Below are positions 49,916 through 59,011 of a stretch of DNA of 64,000 bases, one piece after another. The stretch covers positions 156,561 through 220,560 of the forward strand of contig NZ_BAABHF010000042.1 of NCBI RefSeq assembly GCF_039541955.1, in the 5' to 3' direction. The stretch comes from Actinoallomurus oryzae. GTDB taxonomy: Bacteria > Actinomycetota > Actinomycetes > Streptosporangiales > Streptosporangiaceae. Below the pieces are notes generated by a model. It did not search any database. It was not told the origin of the DNA and was given only the letters and a program-made list of their open reading frames with translations. The stretch's first letter is position 1. Each line of letters begins with the position of its first letter. A program made the translations under genes and the position numbers.

Positions 49916-52428
49916 TCCGTGTCCCCCCAGACCAGCCGGTCGGCGTCCCAGCGCGCGACGAAGCGTTCGGAGGCGTCGCTGCCGATGGCGTACATCTCCG
50001 AGCCGTGCGGCAGGCGCATGCTGTCGACCTTGTACTCGCGGATGCTGCCGGCGCTGCCCGGCGCGAAGCCGTCACCGCCGAAAGGCGGGTGCTCGAGCAC
50101 CCAGCCGCCGTCACCCCACGCCCGCATCGCCTCTTCGGTCTGCCCGCCGAACGGGATGCGGTAGAGCCCGGACCGGTACGCGGGCCAGCGGATGACGTGG
50201 ACCTCGGTGTCGTCCGGGTGGAACGGCGAGCCCTCGCGCAGCAGGCCGAGGGACTCGTACAGCAGCTTCGGGGTGTTCAGGTCGACCACGTCCTGGACCC
50301 GGTGCACGAAGCCGGCCACCCGGTCGTACGCCTGCTCCAGGTGCCACGCGACCTGGTCGTGCGGCACGACCTTCTGCATGATGGCGAACGGCCCGCGCGG
50401 CGCCTCGGCCGGACGGTCGGCGGTGGCTTCGGGCCGTGCCCCGGCCTCCTGCGGCACGTCGGTACGCGCCGCCTCGGCGTCGTCCTCGCGGCGCGGCGCG
50501 CCAGAGAGCGCCGGAGCGTCGCCGAGCGGCACCCCACCCTCCAGCACGGGTGGCGGCATGTCCTCGGCCACCCGCTCCAGGCCGGCGACGGACAGCGCAC
50601 GAAGCTGCTCACCGGACAGGACCAGCTCGATCGGCGTCCCCGGGTTGACCGACACGCTCCAGCCGTGATCCGGCCAGCCCGCCACGAGCTCGGCGAACGT
50701 CGGCATGACGAAGCCGGTCGTGCCGACCGCCGCCTTCATCCAGTCGAAGGAGGTGAACGCGAGTACGGACGGCCGCCCGCGTACGGGAACGGCCGACCAC
50801 GGGAACGACGGGTCGCCCGGCCGGGTCTGCACGGCGGGCGGCGTACGGCTCCAGACCGGCAGGAACACCGTGGCGTCCATGAGGACCTTCACGACCATGT
50901 CGGCGTCGCCGCGCACGTCGAACATCTGGCGTTCGGCGTCGCTCTGCGCCGGGAAGTCGCGGGCCAGTCGTGCCGCCGCGGCGGCGTCGACCTGCTCGGC
51001 CATCGGGGTGACGCGGTCGCCGGGGACCGACGCGCCGATCGCGGTGCCGCCGTTGATGACGAGCTCCAGCGCCGGATCCGGCCAGAAGCGCAGCACCTTG
51101 GCGAGGTCGGACAGCACGAACGGGTGACCGCCCATCGCGTCGCGCATCCGCCCCGGCCCGGTGTAGATCGGCACGACGGGACGCCCGGAGGAGTCGTCGA
51201 CGTACCACTGGAAGCCGGGGCGTCCCGGCGCCAGCATCGAGTCGCCGCCGTCGACGACCGGCACCCAGATCTGGCGGACGCTGAGCAGGGTCCGCAGGAA
51301 CTCCTCGCGGTCGCCGCGCGTGGCCGCCTCGAACAGGCTCCGCTCCTCTTCGTCGAGCGGCGTGAACTCGGCGTCGGGGGTGAAGTGCAGCACGAGCGGT
51401 GACGCGTCCACGTCGAGCGGCCCGTCGAGCGGCGGCGGCACGTCGTACGCCGGGGCGGGTGGCGGCGTGCCCGGCGCGGCCTCGGCCGCCGGGTCGGCGG
51501 CGCCGGCCGGCACCGGCTCGGCGGGTACGGGCGCGGGCTCGGCGGCGGGTACGGGCGCGGGCTCGGCGGGGGCGGGCTCGGCCGGTGGGGGAGCGGGCAG
51601 GCCGGACTCGGGGGCCGGTGCGGGCTCGGACGGCTGAGGCACGGGCGGCTGAGGCGCGTCCTGCGCAGGCACGGCCGGGATGCCGTCGTGCACGGTCGTC
51701 TCGAAGGCGTCCTCAGAGGGGACGGGGCCCGGGTGCGCGCCGTTCTCCGCGGACGCCGGCGCGACCTGCTGAAGGGGCGCGGTCGGCGGCACCCGCTCCT
51801 GGAGCGGCGCGGCGTCCTGGAGCGGCGCCGGCGGCGCGGGAGACGCGTCCGGAGCCGGTGCGTCGCCCACCGGCGCGGGCGGAGCGGCCTGGATCGGCGC
51901 CTCCTGCGCGTGCTGCGCCTCGTGCGTGCCCTGCGGCACCGGGGAGGCCTGCTGGGCCGGCGGCGCGGTCTCCGCGCCGGGAGCCGCCGCGGCGTCCTGC
52001 GGCGGCGACTCGCCGGGAACCGGCGCGACGCCCGCGGTGAGCTGCCCGATGAACCAGGCCGGCAGGTAGCCCTCGATGGGCAGGCCGGAGTTCAGCGCGA
52101 GCCACCACTCCTGGTCGGGCCACGTGCGGGCCATGTCGGCCAGTGTCATTTGGACGAAGTGCTGGTAGGCCGGGCCGAGGCACGCGCGCCCGGCCTCACC
52201 GGAGGTGTAGGCGAGCACCTGCGTACGGCCCTCGCGGGTGCTCGTCGGCCACGTGAACGACCCCGGGTTGGCCAGCACCGACTCGGCCTCGCCCGGCGGC
52301 AGCGGAACGAAGAGTTCCGCGCCGCTCACGAGTTTGAAGTAGGTGTCCTGGTCGCCATCGCGTAGCGCGTCACGGAGCTGGTGTTCGAGCTGATTCGCGG
52401 GCTCCCACGCGTCGGTCAATGTCGCCAC
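49912..52428 (-). CDS. SseB-domain repeat protein with uncharacterised C-terminal domain
   Basis: This protein of about 838 residues has three SseB N-terminal-type domains. The first is at about 5-130 (QLRDALRDGDQDTYFKLVSG). After a Pro/Ala/Glu-rich linker (about 150-370) the second starts near 390 (LFEAATRGDREEFLRTLLSV) and the third near 540 (DAERQMFDVRGDADMVVKVL). A second linker leads to a C-terminal domain of about 115 residues with FHPDDTEVHVIRWPAYRSGL and GSIREYKVDSMRLPHGSEMY. There is no signal peptide. SseB-like domains in actinobacteria accompany type VII/toxin-like loci. The C-terminal domain might be an effector; no catalytic motif is evident. Confidence 0.7.
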   Translation of the reverse strand: MATLTDAWEPANQLEHQLRDALRDGDQDTYFKLVSGAELFVPLPPGEAESVLANPGSFTWPTSTREGRTQVLAYTSGEAGRACLGPAYQHFVQMTLADMARTWPDQEWWLALNSGLPIEGYLPAWFIGQLTAGVAPVPGESPPQDAAAAPGAETAPPAQQASPVPQGTHEAQHAQEAPIQAAPPAPVGDAPAPDASPAPPAPLQDAAPLQERVPPTAPLQQVAPASAENGAHPGPVPSEDAFETTVHDGIPAVPAQDAPQPPVPQPSEPAPAPESGLPAPPPAEPAPAEPAPVPAAEPAPVPAEPVPAGAADPAAEAAPGTPPPAPAYDVPPPLDGPLDVDASPLVLHFTPDAEFTPLDEEERSLFEAATRGDREEFLRTLLSVRQIWVPVVDGGDSMLAPGRPGFQWYVDDSSGRPVVPIYTGPGRMRDAMGGHPFVLSDLAKVLRFWPDPALELVINGGTAIGASVPGDRVTPMAEQVDAAAAARLARDFPAQSDAERQMFDVRGDADMVVKVLMDATVFLPVWSRTPPAVQTRPGDPSFPWSAVPVRGRPSVLAFTSFDWMKAAVGTTGFVMPTFAELVAGWPDHGWSVSVNPGTPIELVLSGEQLRALSVAGLERVAEDMPPPVLEGGVPLGDAPALSGAPRREDDAEAARTDVPQEAGARPEATADRPAEAPRGPFAIMQKVVPHDQVAWHLEQAYDRVAGFVHRVQDVVDLNTPKLLYESLGLLREGSPFHPDDTEVHVIRWPAYRSGLYRIPFGGQTEEAMRAWGDGGWVLEHPPFGGDGFAPGSAGSIREYKVDSMRLPHGSEMYAIGSDASERFVARWDADRLVWGDTE

Positions 52429-52574
52429 CCCCCGGAAGCTCGATAGCGGAGTGTCCACCGTACCCGGATGAAACCGGCGGTGCTTCGGAGTATGCCGAGT
52501 CTGGTGGGACGGCACGGCGCGCTCCGGACATCTGGGTCGCCCCGGCGGCACACTTCGTCGCTGACATGCGACTT

Positions 52575-53828
52575 TCAGTGACCGATCCGCCGCAGAGCGG
52601 TGAGCAGCCGGTCGATGTGCCGGTCGGTCGTGCCGATGCCGAAGCTCGCGCGCAGCGCGGTGCCGTCGCCGTCGTCGCAGCCGCCGGCGCCCTCGCCGAG
52701 CAGCCGCCGCAGGAACGGATGTGCGCAGAACTTTCCGTCACGAAGCCCAATGCCGTACTTCTCGGACAACTCGGTCGCGACGTCGCGTGCGCTGCGGCCG
52801 TCCACGACGAACGACACGATGCCGACCCGCGGGCTCAGGTCGCCCCACAGGGACAGCTCCCGTACGCCGGGGATCGCGGCCAGGCCGGTGCGCAGCCGGG
52901 CCAGCAGCCGCTCCTCCTCCGCGATGAGCGTGTCCCAGTCGGTGAGCGCCTCGCACGCCGCCGCGAGAGCCACGACGCCGAGGACGTTCGGCGTGCCCGC
53001 CTCGTGCCGCGCCTCCGGGTCGGTGGCCCAGACGACCTGGTCGCCGACGCTCGCGGTCGCGCCGCCACCGAACAGGTACGGCTCGGCGGCGCGCAGCCAG
53101 TCGGCCCGGCCGACGAGGCAGCCCGCGCCGAACGGGGCGTACAGCTTGTGCCCGGAGAACGCCACGTAGTCCACGTCGAGCGCGGTCATGTCCAGGGGCC
53201 GGTGCGGGACGAGCTGCGCCGCGTCCACGGCGACGCGCGCACCGTGCTCGCGCGCCACCCGGGCGAGCTCGGCGACCGGCCACAGCTCGCCGGTCACGTT
53301 CGAGGCGGCGGTGACGACGAGCAGGCGCGGACCGGCCGGGGCCGAGGCCAGTGCCTCGTCCGCGGCGGCGACCGCCGCCGAGGGCGAGACCGGGGCCGGG
53401 AGCCGGACGACCCGGCCGCCGCGCTGCCACGGCAGGAGCGTCGCGTGGTGCTCGGACTCGAAGACCACGACGGTGGTGCCCTGCGGCAGCGCGTGGGCGA
53501 GCAGGTTCATCGCGTCGGTGGTGTTGCGGGTGAACACGACCGCGTCGCGGCGCCAGGCGCCGACGAACGCGCGCACGGTGTCCCGCGCGCGCTCGTACCG
53601 GTCGGTGGTCACCTGCGAGGCGTGGCCCGCCCCGCGGTGGACGCTGCTGTAGTAGGGCAGGGCGGCGTCGATCGCCGCGCGCACGGTCTCCAGACAGGGC
53701 GCGCTCGCGGCGTAGTCGAGGTTGGCGTACGGAACGCTGCGGCCGTCCGCGAGGGGAACGGGCACGTCCTGACCGATGACCCGGAGAGGAGCGGGGGCGA
53801 GGTCGACGACGGCGGACGCAGGGGACAT
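52575..53828 (-). CDS. Class V aminotransferase / cysteine desulfurase-like enzyme
   Basis: This 417-residue PLP enzyme of the SufS/CsdA-like class V family has the PLP lysine in VAFSGHKLYAPFG, the His/Asp in HHATLLPW and AVDAAQLVPHRPL, and a catalytic-loop Cys in DGKFCAHPFLRRLLG. It may release sulfur from cysteine or act as a kynureninase- or lyase-type enzyme. The SAM-IV riboswitch directly upstream ties it to sulfur amino-acid supply, perhaps recycling of cysteine or homocysteine. ATG start with CTGGAGG in the expression platform. Confidence 0.88.
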   Translation of the reverse strand: MSPASAVVDLAPAPLRVIGQDVPVPLADGRSVPYANLDYAASAPCLETVRAAIDAALPYYSSVHRGAGHASQVTTDRYERARDTVRAFVGAWRRDAVVFTRNTTDAMNLLAHALPQGTTVVVFESEHHATLLPWQRGGRVVRLPAPVSPSAAVAAADEALASAPAGPRLLVVTAASNVTGELWPVAELARVAREHGARVAVDAAQLVPHRPLDMTALDVDYVAFSGHKLYAPFGAGCLVGRADWLRAAEPYLFGGGATASVGDQVVWATDPEARHEAGTPNVLGVVALAAACEALTDWDTLIAEEERLLARLRTGLAAIPGVRELSLWGDLSPRVGIVSFVVDGRSARDVATELSEKYGIGLRDGKFCAHPFLRRLLGEGAGGCDDGDGTALRASFGIGTTDRHIDRLLTALRRIGH

Positions 53829-53864
53829 GGGTAACCTCCAGCGGGGACCAGGGACCCGCAGAGG

Positions 53865-53978
53865 GGTCCGCGCTTGTCCGGCACGGTCGTGCCGGACCTG
53901 GTCATCACCCGGGGCACCCCGCCACGGACGGAGGGTTGCCGGCCAGCTAGCCGGGGCTTGACGCTGGCGCTCATGACC
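53865..53978 (-). promoter_or_regulatory. SAM-IV riboswitch
   Basis: On the minus strand the RNA begins GGTCATGAGCGCCAGCGTC, continues through AAGCCCCGGCT, GCTGGCCGGCAACCCTCC, GGCGGGGTGCCCCGGG and closes P1 with TGATGACC. The extra P5 hairpin GTCCGGCAC/GTGCCGGAC and the 3' pseudoknot strand AAGCGCGGACC follow, as in SAM-IV aptamers of mycobacteria and streptomycetes. After it a GGACCC...GGGTCC hairpin lies just before the CTGGAGG ribosome site of the aminotransferase gene, so SAM probably lowers its translation. Confidence 0.93.
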
Positions 53979-54064
53979 TGACGGAGAGAATACAACACCC
54001 GCCCGAAGCGTCCCGTGGACAGGGCCTACGGGTGGGTGCTCCGGGCGGGTGCGAGCGTGCGGGG

Positions 54065-56800
54065 TCAGCCGTACAGGTGCGGGATCCGATGGCCGTGCCG
54101 CTGCAGGTTGCGCTGCGTCCCGCCGGTCGGCGGCGGGTCCGTCGGCTGGTCGCCACCACCGCCGCCACCGTCACCGCCGCCGTCCCCGGGCGGGCCGTCG
54201 GTCGGCGGCACCGGGTTCGTCGGGCCCGTCGGCGGCGGGGACACCGGCCGCGACCCGGTCGGGTGCGGGCGCGGGTTGACCGGGACGGTCGTCGACCGCC
54301 CGCCCCCGCCGGTGTAGACCGACGGCGCGCCGAACGACTTCGGCTCCAGGTCGAGCACCTGGTCGGCCTGCACCATGTACGAACGCCAGATCCGGGCCGG
54401 CAGGTCACCGCCGTACGAGGAGTAGCCGGGGATGGACAGCGGCTTGTTGTCGCTGCGGAAGATGCCGACCGAGGCCGTGAGCTGCGGGATGAACCCGTTG
54501 AACCACAGCTGCTTGCCATCGCTCGTCGTCCCGGTCTTGCCGGCGGCGTTCCGGTCGGGCAGCCCGGCGTTGGTGCCGGTGCCGGCGTCGACGACCTTCT
54601 GCATCGCGTACGTCGCGTCGCGCGCCACGGTCGTGCTGAACGCGCGCTTGCCCGGCTCGGTCACCTTGCGCGTCTTGCTGCCGGGCGCGGTGACCGACCT
54701 GATGACGTGCGGCGCGTGGTAGACGCCCTCCGAGGCGAACGTCGCGTAGCCCGCCGCCTGCTGCTCGACGCTGACGTCGGCGACGCCGAGCGGAAGCGTG
54801 GCGGCGTCCTTGTGCGGCTCGAGTTGCGCCGCCGGGATCCCGGCCTTCTCCGCCATCGACACCACCTTGCCCAGGCCGACCTTCTGGCCGAGGTTGACGT
54901 ACGCGGTGTTGATGGAGTCCTGCGTGGCGGTGACGAGGTTGACCATGCCGAAGTTCTCGTTCTCGTCGTTGTGCAGCGCGACTCCGGCGAAGGTCTGCGG
55001 CGAGCTGCCGTCGACGTAGGTGTTGAGGCTCTCGCCGTCGTCCAGCGCGGCGGCCAGCACGTACGGCTTGAAGCCCGAACCCGCCTGGACCTTCGCGTCG
55101 AAGGCGTTGTTGAACTGCTGGTCGATGTAGTCCTTGCCGCCGTAGAAGGCGTTGACCTCGCCGTTGTCCGGATCGATCGACACGAGCCCGGTGAGGATCT
55201 TCTTCGACGTGCCGGTCGGCATGTTCTGCTTGACCGCCTGCCGCGCGGCGGCCATGAGGTCCTTGTCGAAGGTCGTCCGGACCTTCAGCCCGCCCATGTT
55301 GATCTGGTTGTCGGTGTAGCCCATGCGGCGCAGCTCGGCCTTGGCCAGGCTGACCATGTAGCCCTTGTCACCGGCGTAGATCGATTTCTGCTTCTGCTTG
55401 GCCGGGGTGGGGAACTTCATCGTCGCGACCTGCTGCTGGCTGATGGCGCCCATCTGGACCATGCCGCTCACGACGTACTGCCACCGCGACCGCATGTACG
55501 ACTGGGCGCCCGGGATGGTGAGATCGCCGGCGTAGGTCGGCACCTGGATCGCCGCCGCGAGGTAGGCGCCCTCGGCGGGGGTGAGCTGCTGCACGTCCTT
55601 GCCGTAGTACGCCTGGGCGGCCGACTCGATGCCGTACGCGTCGCGGCCGAAGTAGATGGTGTTGAGGTACTGCTGGAGGATCCAGTCCTTGTCCTTCTCG
55701 CGCGAGACCTTCAGCGCGATCATGATCTCTTTGAGCTTCCGGCTTGCGGTGCGCTGCTGGGACAGGCCGCTGTAGTAGTTGCGCACCATCTGCTGGGTGA
55801 TGGTCGAGCCGCCCTGCATCGAACCGCCGGTCAGCGTCGCCCAGACCGCGCGCGCCGAGCCCTTCACCGACACGCCCGAGTCGCTGTAGAAGCTGCGGTT
55901 CTCCGCCGAGATGACCGCGTCGCGCACCTGCGGGGGGACGACCTTCAGGTCGACCGGGCGGCGGTCGAAGTCGCCGGTGCGCGCGATGACCGTCTTGCCG
56001 TCGCTGTAGTAGAAGACCGACTGCTGCGCCTTGGCGGTGGGCTGGGCCGAGCTGGGGACCGGCGTCATCAGGTAGACGACGACGAAGCCGATGATGGGCA
56101 GCAGCACCAGGACGCCGAGCACGTACGCCGCGCGCCGCGCGTACTTGATGCGGCGGTCCTGCGGTTTCTTGGTCTTCTTTCCCGACTTTCCGGGCTTTCC
56201 TGGTGTGCCCTTGGAGGAGGCCGCGGCGAGGCGTACGCCCTGCGAGGGCTCCTTAGCCTCGTCCGCCTTGTCGTCCTCGGGCGGGATGATGACCGGCTTG
56301 GTCACGTCGGCCGGAGCGGGCTCGTCCGCGGAGTGCGTGCCGGGTTCGTCGGTGGAGCCGGGGGAGAGGGGGTCGTCGTCCGCGCCGCCGGACGGAGGGG
56401 TCTTCGCGGCGGTCGTTCCGTCGTCCTTTTCGCCGTCGTCGGCGAGTTCGCGTTCGTGCGTGTCGTCGTGCAGGTCGTCTTCGCCCCGTTCGCCGTCCGG
56501 TCGCTCGTCGTCCGCGTCGCTCGCACCGGCGGCGGTCGCGGGGCCGCGCTCACCGGCCGGGGTCTCCTCGGCGGCCGGGCCGGGATCCCCGGGCGCGGAA
56601 TCCTCGGGTGCGGGATCGCCGGGCGCGGAGTCGCTCACCGGCGTCTCGTCCGCCGCGTCCTGGGGGCCGGCATCGTTGTCGGCGTCGTCCGTGACCTCGT
56701 CATCGCGTGCGACCACGTCGTCCTCGTCCGGCTCCCGTCGCGAGCCGTCACCGCCCGCGGACAGGTTCGCGTCACCGTTATTTACTGGCTTGTCAGACAT
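54065..56800 (-). CDS. Bifunctional penicillin-binding protein (transglycosylase/transpeptidase)
   Basis: This 911-residue class A PBP has a very long acidic cytoplasmic tail (1-215, rich in Asp/Glu/Pro) and one membrane helix (about 222-247). The glycosyltransferase domain carries catalytic Glu300 in SAENRSFY, plus GGSTITQQMVRN and GRDAYGIESAAQAYYG. The transpeptidase domain carries SxxK (Ser575-Lys578 in GSGFKPY), SxN (Ser629-Asn631) and KTG (Lys755-Gly757). The C-terminus is a Pro/Gly-rich tail. It polymerises and cross-links peptidoglycan. The ATG at 56800 overlaps the end of a 16-codon ORF. The gene runs toward the class V aminotransferase but has separate signals. Confidence 0.94.
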   Translation of the reverse strand: MSDKPVNNGDANLSAGGDGSRREPDEDDVVARDDEVTDDADNDAGPQDAADETPVSDSAPGDPAPEDSAPGDPGPAAEETPAGERGPATAAGASDADDERPDGERGEDDLHDDTHERELADDGEKDDGTTAAKTPPSGGADDDPLSPGSTDEPGTHSADEPAPADVTKPVIIPPEDDKADEAKEPSQGVRLAAASSKGTPGKPGKSGKKTKKPQDRRIKYARRAAYVLGVLVLLPIIGFVVVYLMTPVPSSAQPTAKAQQSVFYYSDGKTVIARTGDFDRRPVDLKVVPPQVRDAVISAENRSFYSDSGVSVKGSARAVWATLTGGSMQGGSTITQQMVRNYYSGLSQQRTASRKLKEIMIALKVSREKDKDWILQQYLNTIYFGRDAYGIESAAQAYYGKDVQQLTPAEGAYLAAAIQVPTYAGDLTIPGAQSYMRSRWQYVVSGMVQMGAISQQQVATMKFPTPAKQKQKSIYAGDKGYMVSLAKAELRRMGYTDNQINMGGLKVRTTFDKDLMAAARQAVKQNMPTGTSKKILTGLVSIDPDNGEVNAFYGGKDYIDQQFNNAFDAKVQAGSGFKPYVLAAALDDGESLNTYVDGSSPQTFAGVALHNDENENFGMVNLVTATQDSINTAYVNLGQKVGLGKVVSMAEKAGIPAAQLEPHKDAATLPLGVADVSVEQQAAGYATFASEGVYHAPHVIRSVTAPGSKTRKVTEPGKRAFSTTVARDATYAMQKVVDAGTGTNAGLPDRNAAGKTGTTSDGKQLWFNGFIPQLTASVGIFRSDNKPLSIPGYSSYGGDLPARIWRSYMVQADQVLDLEPKSFGAPSVYTGGGGRSTTVPVNPRPHPTGSRPVSPPPTGPTNPVPPTDGPPGDGGGDGGGGGGDQPTDPPPTGGTQRNLQRHGHRIPHLYG

Positions 56801-56843
56801 TTCGGGCTCCCCAGCCCCTGATGACGTCGTTGATGTCGCTCAT
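56793..56843 (-). CDS. 16-codon leader ORF overlapping the PBP start
   Basis: From the ATG at 56843 the frame reads MSDINDVIRGWGARNV and stops at a TGA that overlaps the first codons of the PBP gene by 8 nt in another frame. A GGGGG tract precedes it. Such a layout can couple translation of the two. The first three residues match those of the PBP (MSD), which may mean a duplicated start. Weakly supported as a real peptide. Confidence 0.35.
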   Translation of the reverse strand: MSDINDVIRGWGARNV

Positions 56844-56932
56844 CCATCCCCCGTGACCTGCCGGAGTTCGCGAAGCCGCCCAAAGGGGCTCGGCTGATCG
56901 GTTCAACCGTATTGGGCGTCCGGGGTCTTGAC

Positions 56933-56959
56933 GATCCTAAGCCAAAGAGGCTAAGGATC
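56933..56959. terminator. Hairpin between the amino-sugar operon and the PBP gene
   Basis: GATCCTAAGCC and GGCTAAGGATC form an 11-bp stem with one mismatch around AAAGA. It lies 44 nt past the stop of the PfkB gene on the minus strand, so it is a likely end of that operon. No T-run follows. Confidence 0.5.
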
Positions 56960-57002
56960 CTGTTAGGCGGTGGCCACTTTCACACCGCGCGGCCGGGCAT
57001 TC

Positions 57003-57917
57003 TCACGCACCGGCTGCATCGCGTCCCTTGTCCGGCGACGACGGACGCCGAACGCGAAATTCCTCGTACGCGGACCGGTCGAACGAACCCGCGAGAGGCG
57101 CGAGCACGGCCGCGGCCGACAGCGCGGCGGCGTCGGTGAGGAGCCGCGGCCACGACACCGCGCCACCGGCGACCAGGCCCGCCGCGAGCGCCGCCACCAC
57201 CGCGTCGCCCGCGCCGGTCGGGTTGCCGGACACCCGGCGCGGCGGCGGGGCACGGTGCACCCCGTCGGGGGTGACGGCGAGCAGCCCGTCGGCGCCCAGC
57301 GACACGACCACCGAGGGCGCCCCCAGCATCCGCGCGCCCGCGACCGGGTCGCCGGTGCCGGTCGTCTCGGCGAGCTCCTCGGCGTTGGGCTTGACCGCCC
57401 AGGCGTACGGCGCGGCGCGCAGCAGGGCCTCGCCGGACGCGTCCACGATCACCGGGAGGCCACGCGCGGACAGCCGGGCGGTCAGGCGGGCCACGGCCTC
57501 GCCGTCCACGCCGGGCGGCAGGCTGCCCGAGATCACCAGCACGTCGGCGTCCGGCACGCGCTCCTCCAGCGCCGCCCACTCGTCCGGGGCGACGGCCGGG
57601 CCGGGCTCGCCCAGCATCGTCGCCTCGCCGCCGGCCACCACGGTCACCGTCCGCCGCGTCTCTCCGGCGGACGGCACCAGGTCGTGCGCCAGCCCGGACG
57701 CCTCCAGCTCCATGCGTACGGCGTCGCCGGTCGGGCCGCCCGCCAGACCGAGGACGAGCACGTCGTGGCCCAGCGACCGCAGGACCCGCGCGACGTTCAC
57801 GCCCTTGCCGCCCGCCCGCGCGTGCACCGCGTCGACCCGGTTCGTCTCGCCGGGGCGCAGCTCCGTCACCTCGTACGTGACGTCGAGCGCGAGGTTCGGC
57901 GTGATCGTGACGATCAT
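57003..57917 (-). CDS. PfkB-family hexose-phosphate kinase (1-phosphofructokinase/tagatose-6-P kinase type)
   Basis: This 304-residue ribokinase-fold kinase has the substrate block ITPNLALDVTYEV with GGKGVNVARVLRSLG, and the catalytic NPTGAGDAVVAALAAG with the base Asp. The N-terminal ITPNxALD is typical for 1-phosphofructokinase, LacC and Pfk-2. In this operon it probably phosphorylates the fructose-6-P or tagatose-6-P made by the SIS enzyme. The ATG overlaps the nagA stop; the last gene of four. Confidence 0.9.
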   Translation of the reverse strand: MIVTITPNLALDVTYEVTELRPGETNRVDAVHARAGGKGVNVARVLRSLGHDVLVLGLAGGPTGDAVRMELEASGLAHDLVPSAGETRRTVTVVAGGEATMLGEPGPAVAPDEWAALEERVPDADVLVISGSLPPGVDGEAVARLTARLSARGLPVIVDASGEALLRAAPYAWAVKPNAEELAETTGTGDPVAGARMLGAPSVVVSLGADGLLAVTPDGVHRAPPPRRVSGNPTGAGDAVVAALAAGLVAGGAVSWPRLLTDAAALSAAAVLAPLAGSFDRSAYEEFRVRRPSSPDKGRDAAGA

Positions 57918-59011
57918 GCCGTGACGACTTTCCGTACCCCCAGGTCGTCGTCCAGCACCAGCAGGTCGGCGCGGAGCCCGGGGGAGACGGCGCCGCGGTC
58001 GGACAGCCCCAGCAGGGCGGCCGGGGTGGTGGAGGACATGCGCACGGCCTCCTCCAGGGACAGGCCGGAGTCGCGCACCGCGCGGCGGAAGATCTCGGCC
58101 GCGGTCGCCGTGCTGCCCGCGATCGAACCGCCCTCGGTCAGACGCGCCACGCCCTCGCGCACCTCCACGTCGAGCCCGCCGAGCTCGTACTCGCCGTCGG
58201 ACATGCCCGCGGCGGCGATGGAGTCGGTGACCAGCGCGGCGCGCCCGGCCCCGGCCGTACGGGCGACGTGGCGCACGACCGCGGGGTCCAGGTGCGTGCC
58301 GTCGCCGATCACCTCGACCACGACGCCCGGCGCGTCCAGGAGGGCCAGGATCGGGCCCGGTTCGCGGTGGTGCAGGGGACGCATCCCGTTGAACAGGTGC
58401 GTGGCCACCCGCGCGCCGGCGCGGATCGCCTCCCGCGTCACCTCGTACGTCGCGTCGGTGTGGCCGACGGCGGGCAGGGCGCCGGCCTCCCGGACCCGCC
58501 GCAGCGCGTCCAGGCCGCCGTCCAGCTCGGGCGCGATAGTCATCATTCGCACGTGCGGGACCTTGAGCAGCCGCTCGACCGTCGCGGGATCGGGGGCGCG
58601 CAGCAGTGTCGGGTCGTGCGCGCCCTTGCGCGCCGGGGACAGGAACGGCCCCTCGTAGTGGATTCCGGCGACGACCCCGTCGGCGGCGAGCTCGGACAGC
58701 ACGGACGCGCGGCGTTCGAGGTCGTCCGGCGCCGCGGTGACCAGGCTCGCCACCAGCGTCGTGGTGCCGCGCTCGCGGTGGAACGCCGCCGCGCGGGCGC
58801 ACTCGCCGGGGTCGGCGGAGTCGAACGACGCGCCGCCTCCGCCGTGGCAGTGGAGATCGACGAAGCCCGGAACGATCACCGCGCCGTGCAGGTCGGCGCG
58901 CTCCGGCACGCCCTGGCCGACGGCCGTGATCCGGCCGCCCGCGACCTCCACCCAGCCGGGTTCGAGGACGCCGTCCAAGGCGACGACCTTGTCCGCGCTC
59001 AGCACCGTCAT
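57914..59011 (-). CDS. nagA: N-acetylglucosamine-6-phosphate deacetylase
   Basis: This 365-residue amidohydrolase has the NagA motifs: HCHGGGG (in most relatives the first metal pair is altered here), Glu in GIHYEGPFLSP, His in AVGHTDAT and ATHLFNGM, and catalytic Asp in LVTDSIAAAGM. It removes acetate from N-acetylhexosamine 6-phosphate. It overlaps both neighbours by ATGA, so the four genes are translationally coupled. An AgaA-like role on GalNAc-6-P is possible. Confidence 0.92.
   Translation of the reverse strand: MTVLSADKVVALDGVLEPGWVEVAGGRITAVGQGVPERADLHGAVIVPGFVDLHCHGGGGASFDSADPGECARAAAFHRERGTTTLVASLVTAAPDDLERRASVLSELAADGVVAGIHYEGPFLSPARKGAHDPTLLRAPDPATVERLLKVPHVRMMTIAPELDGGLDALRRVREAGALPAVGHTDATYEVTREAIRAGARVATHLFNGMRPLHHREPGPILALLDAPGVVVEVIGDGTHLDPAVVRHVARTAGAGRAALVTDSIAAAGMSDGEYELGGLDVEVREGVARLTEGGSIAGSTATAAEIFRRAVRDSGLSLEEAVRMSSTTPAALLGLSDRGAVSPGLRADLLVLDDDLGVRKVVTA

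Noticed and set aside
49912..50400. TNT/NAD-glycohydrolase toxin domain at the end of the SseB-repeat protein
   Set aside because: The expected DRFG and downstream catalytic patterns of TNT proteins are not visible, so I left the C-terminal domain unassigned.
56951..56965. GGATCCTGTTAGG, similar to the block upstream of the sigma promoters
   Set aside because: It lies in a terminator-like hairpin, lacks AACC, and no CGTC occurs 16 nt downstream on either strand.
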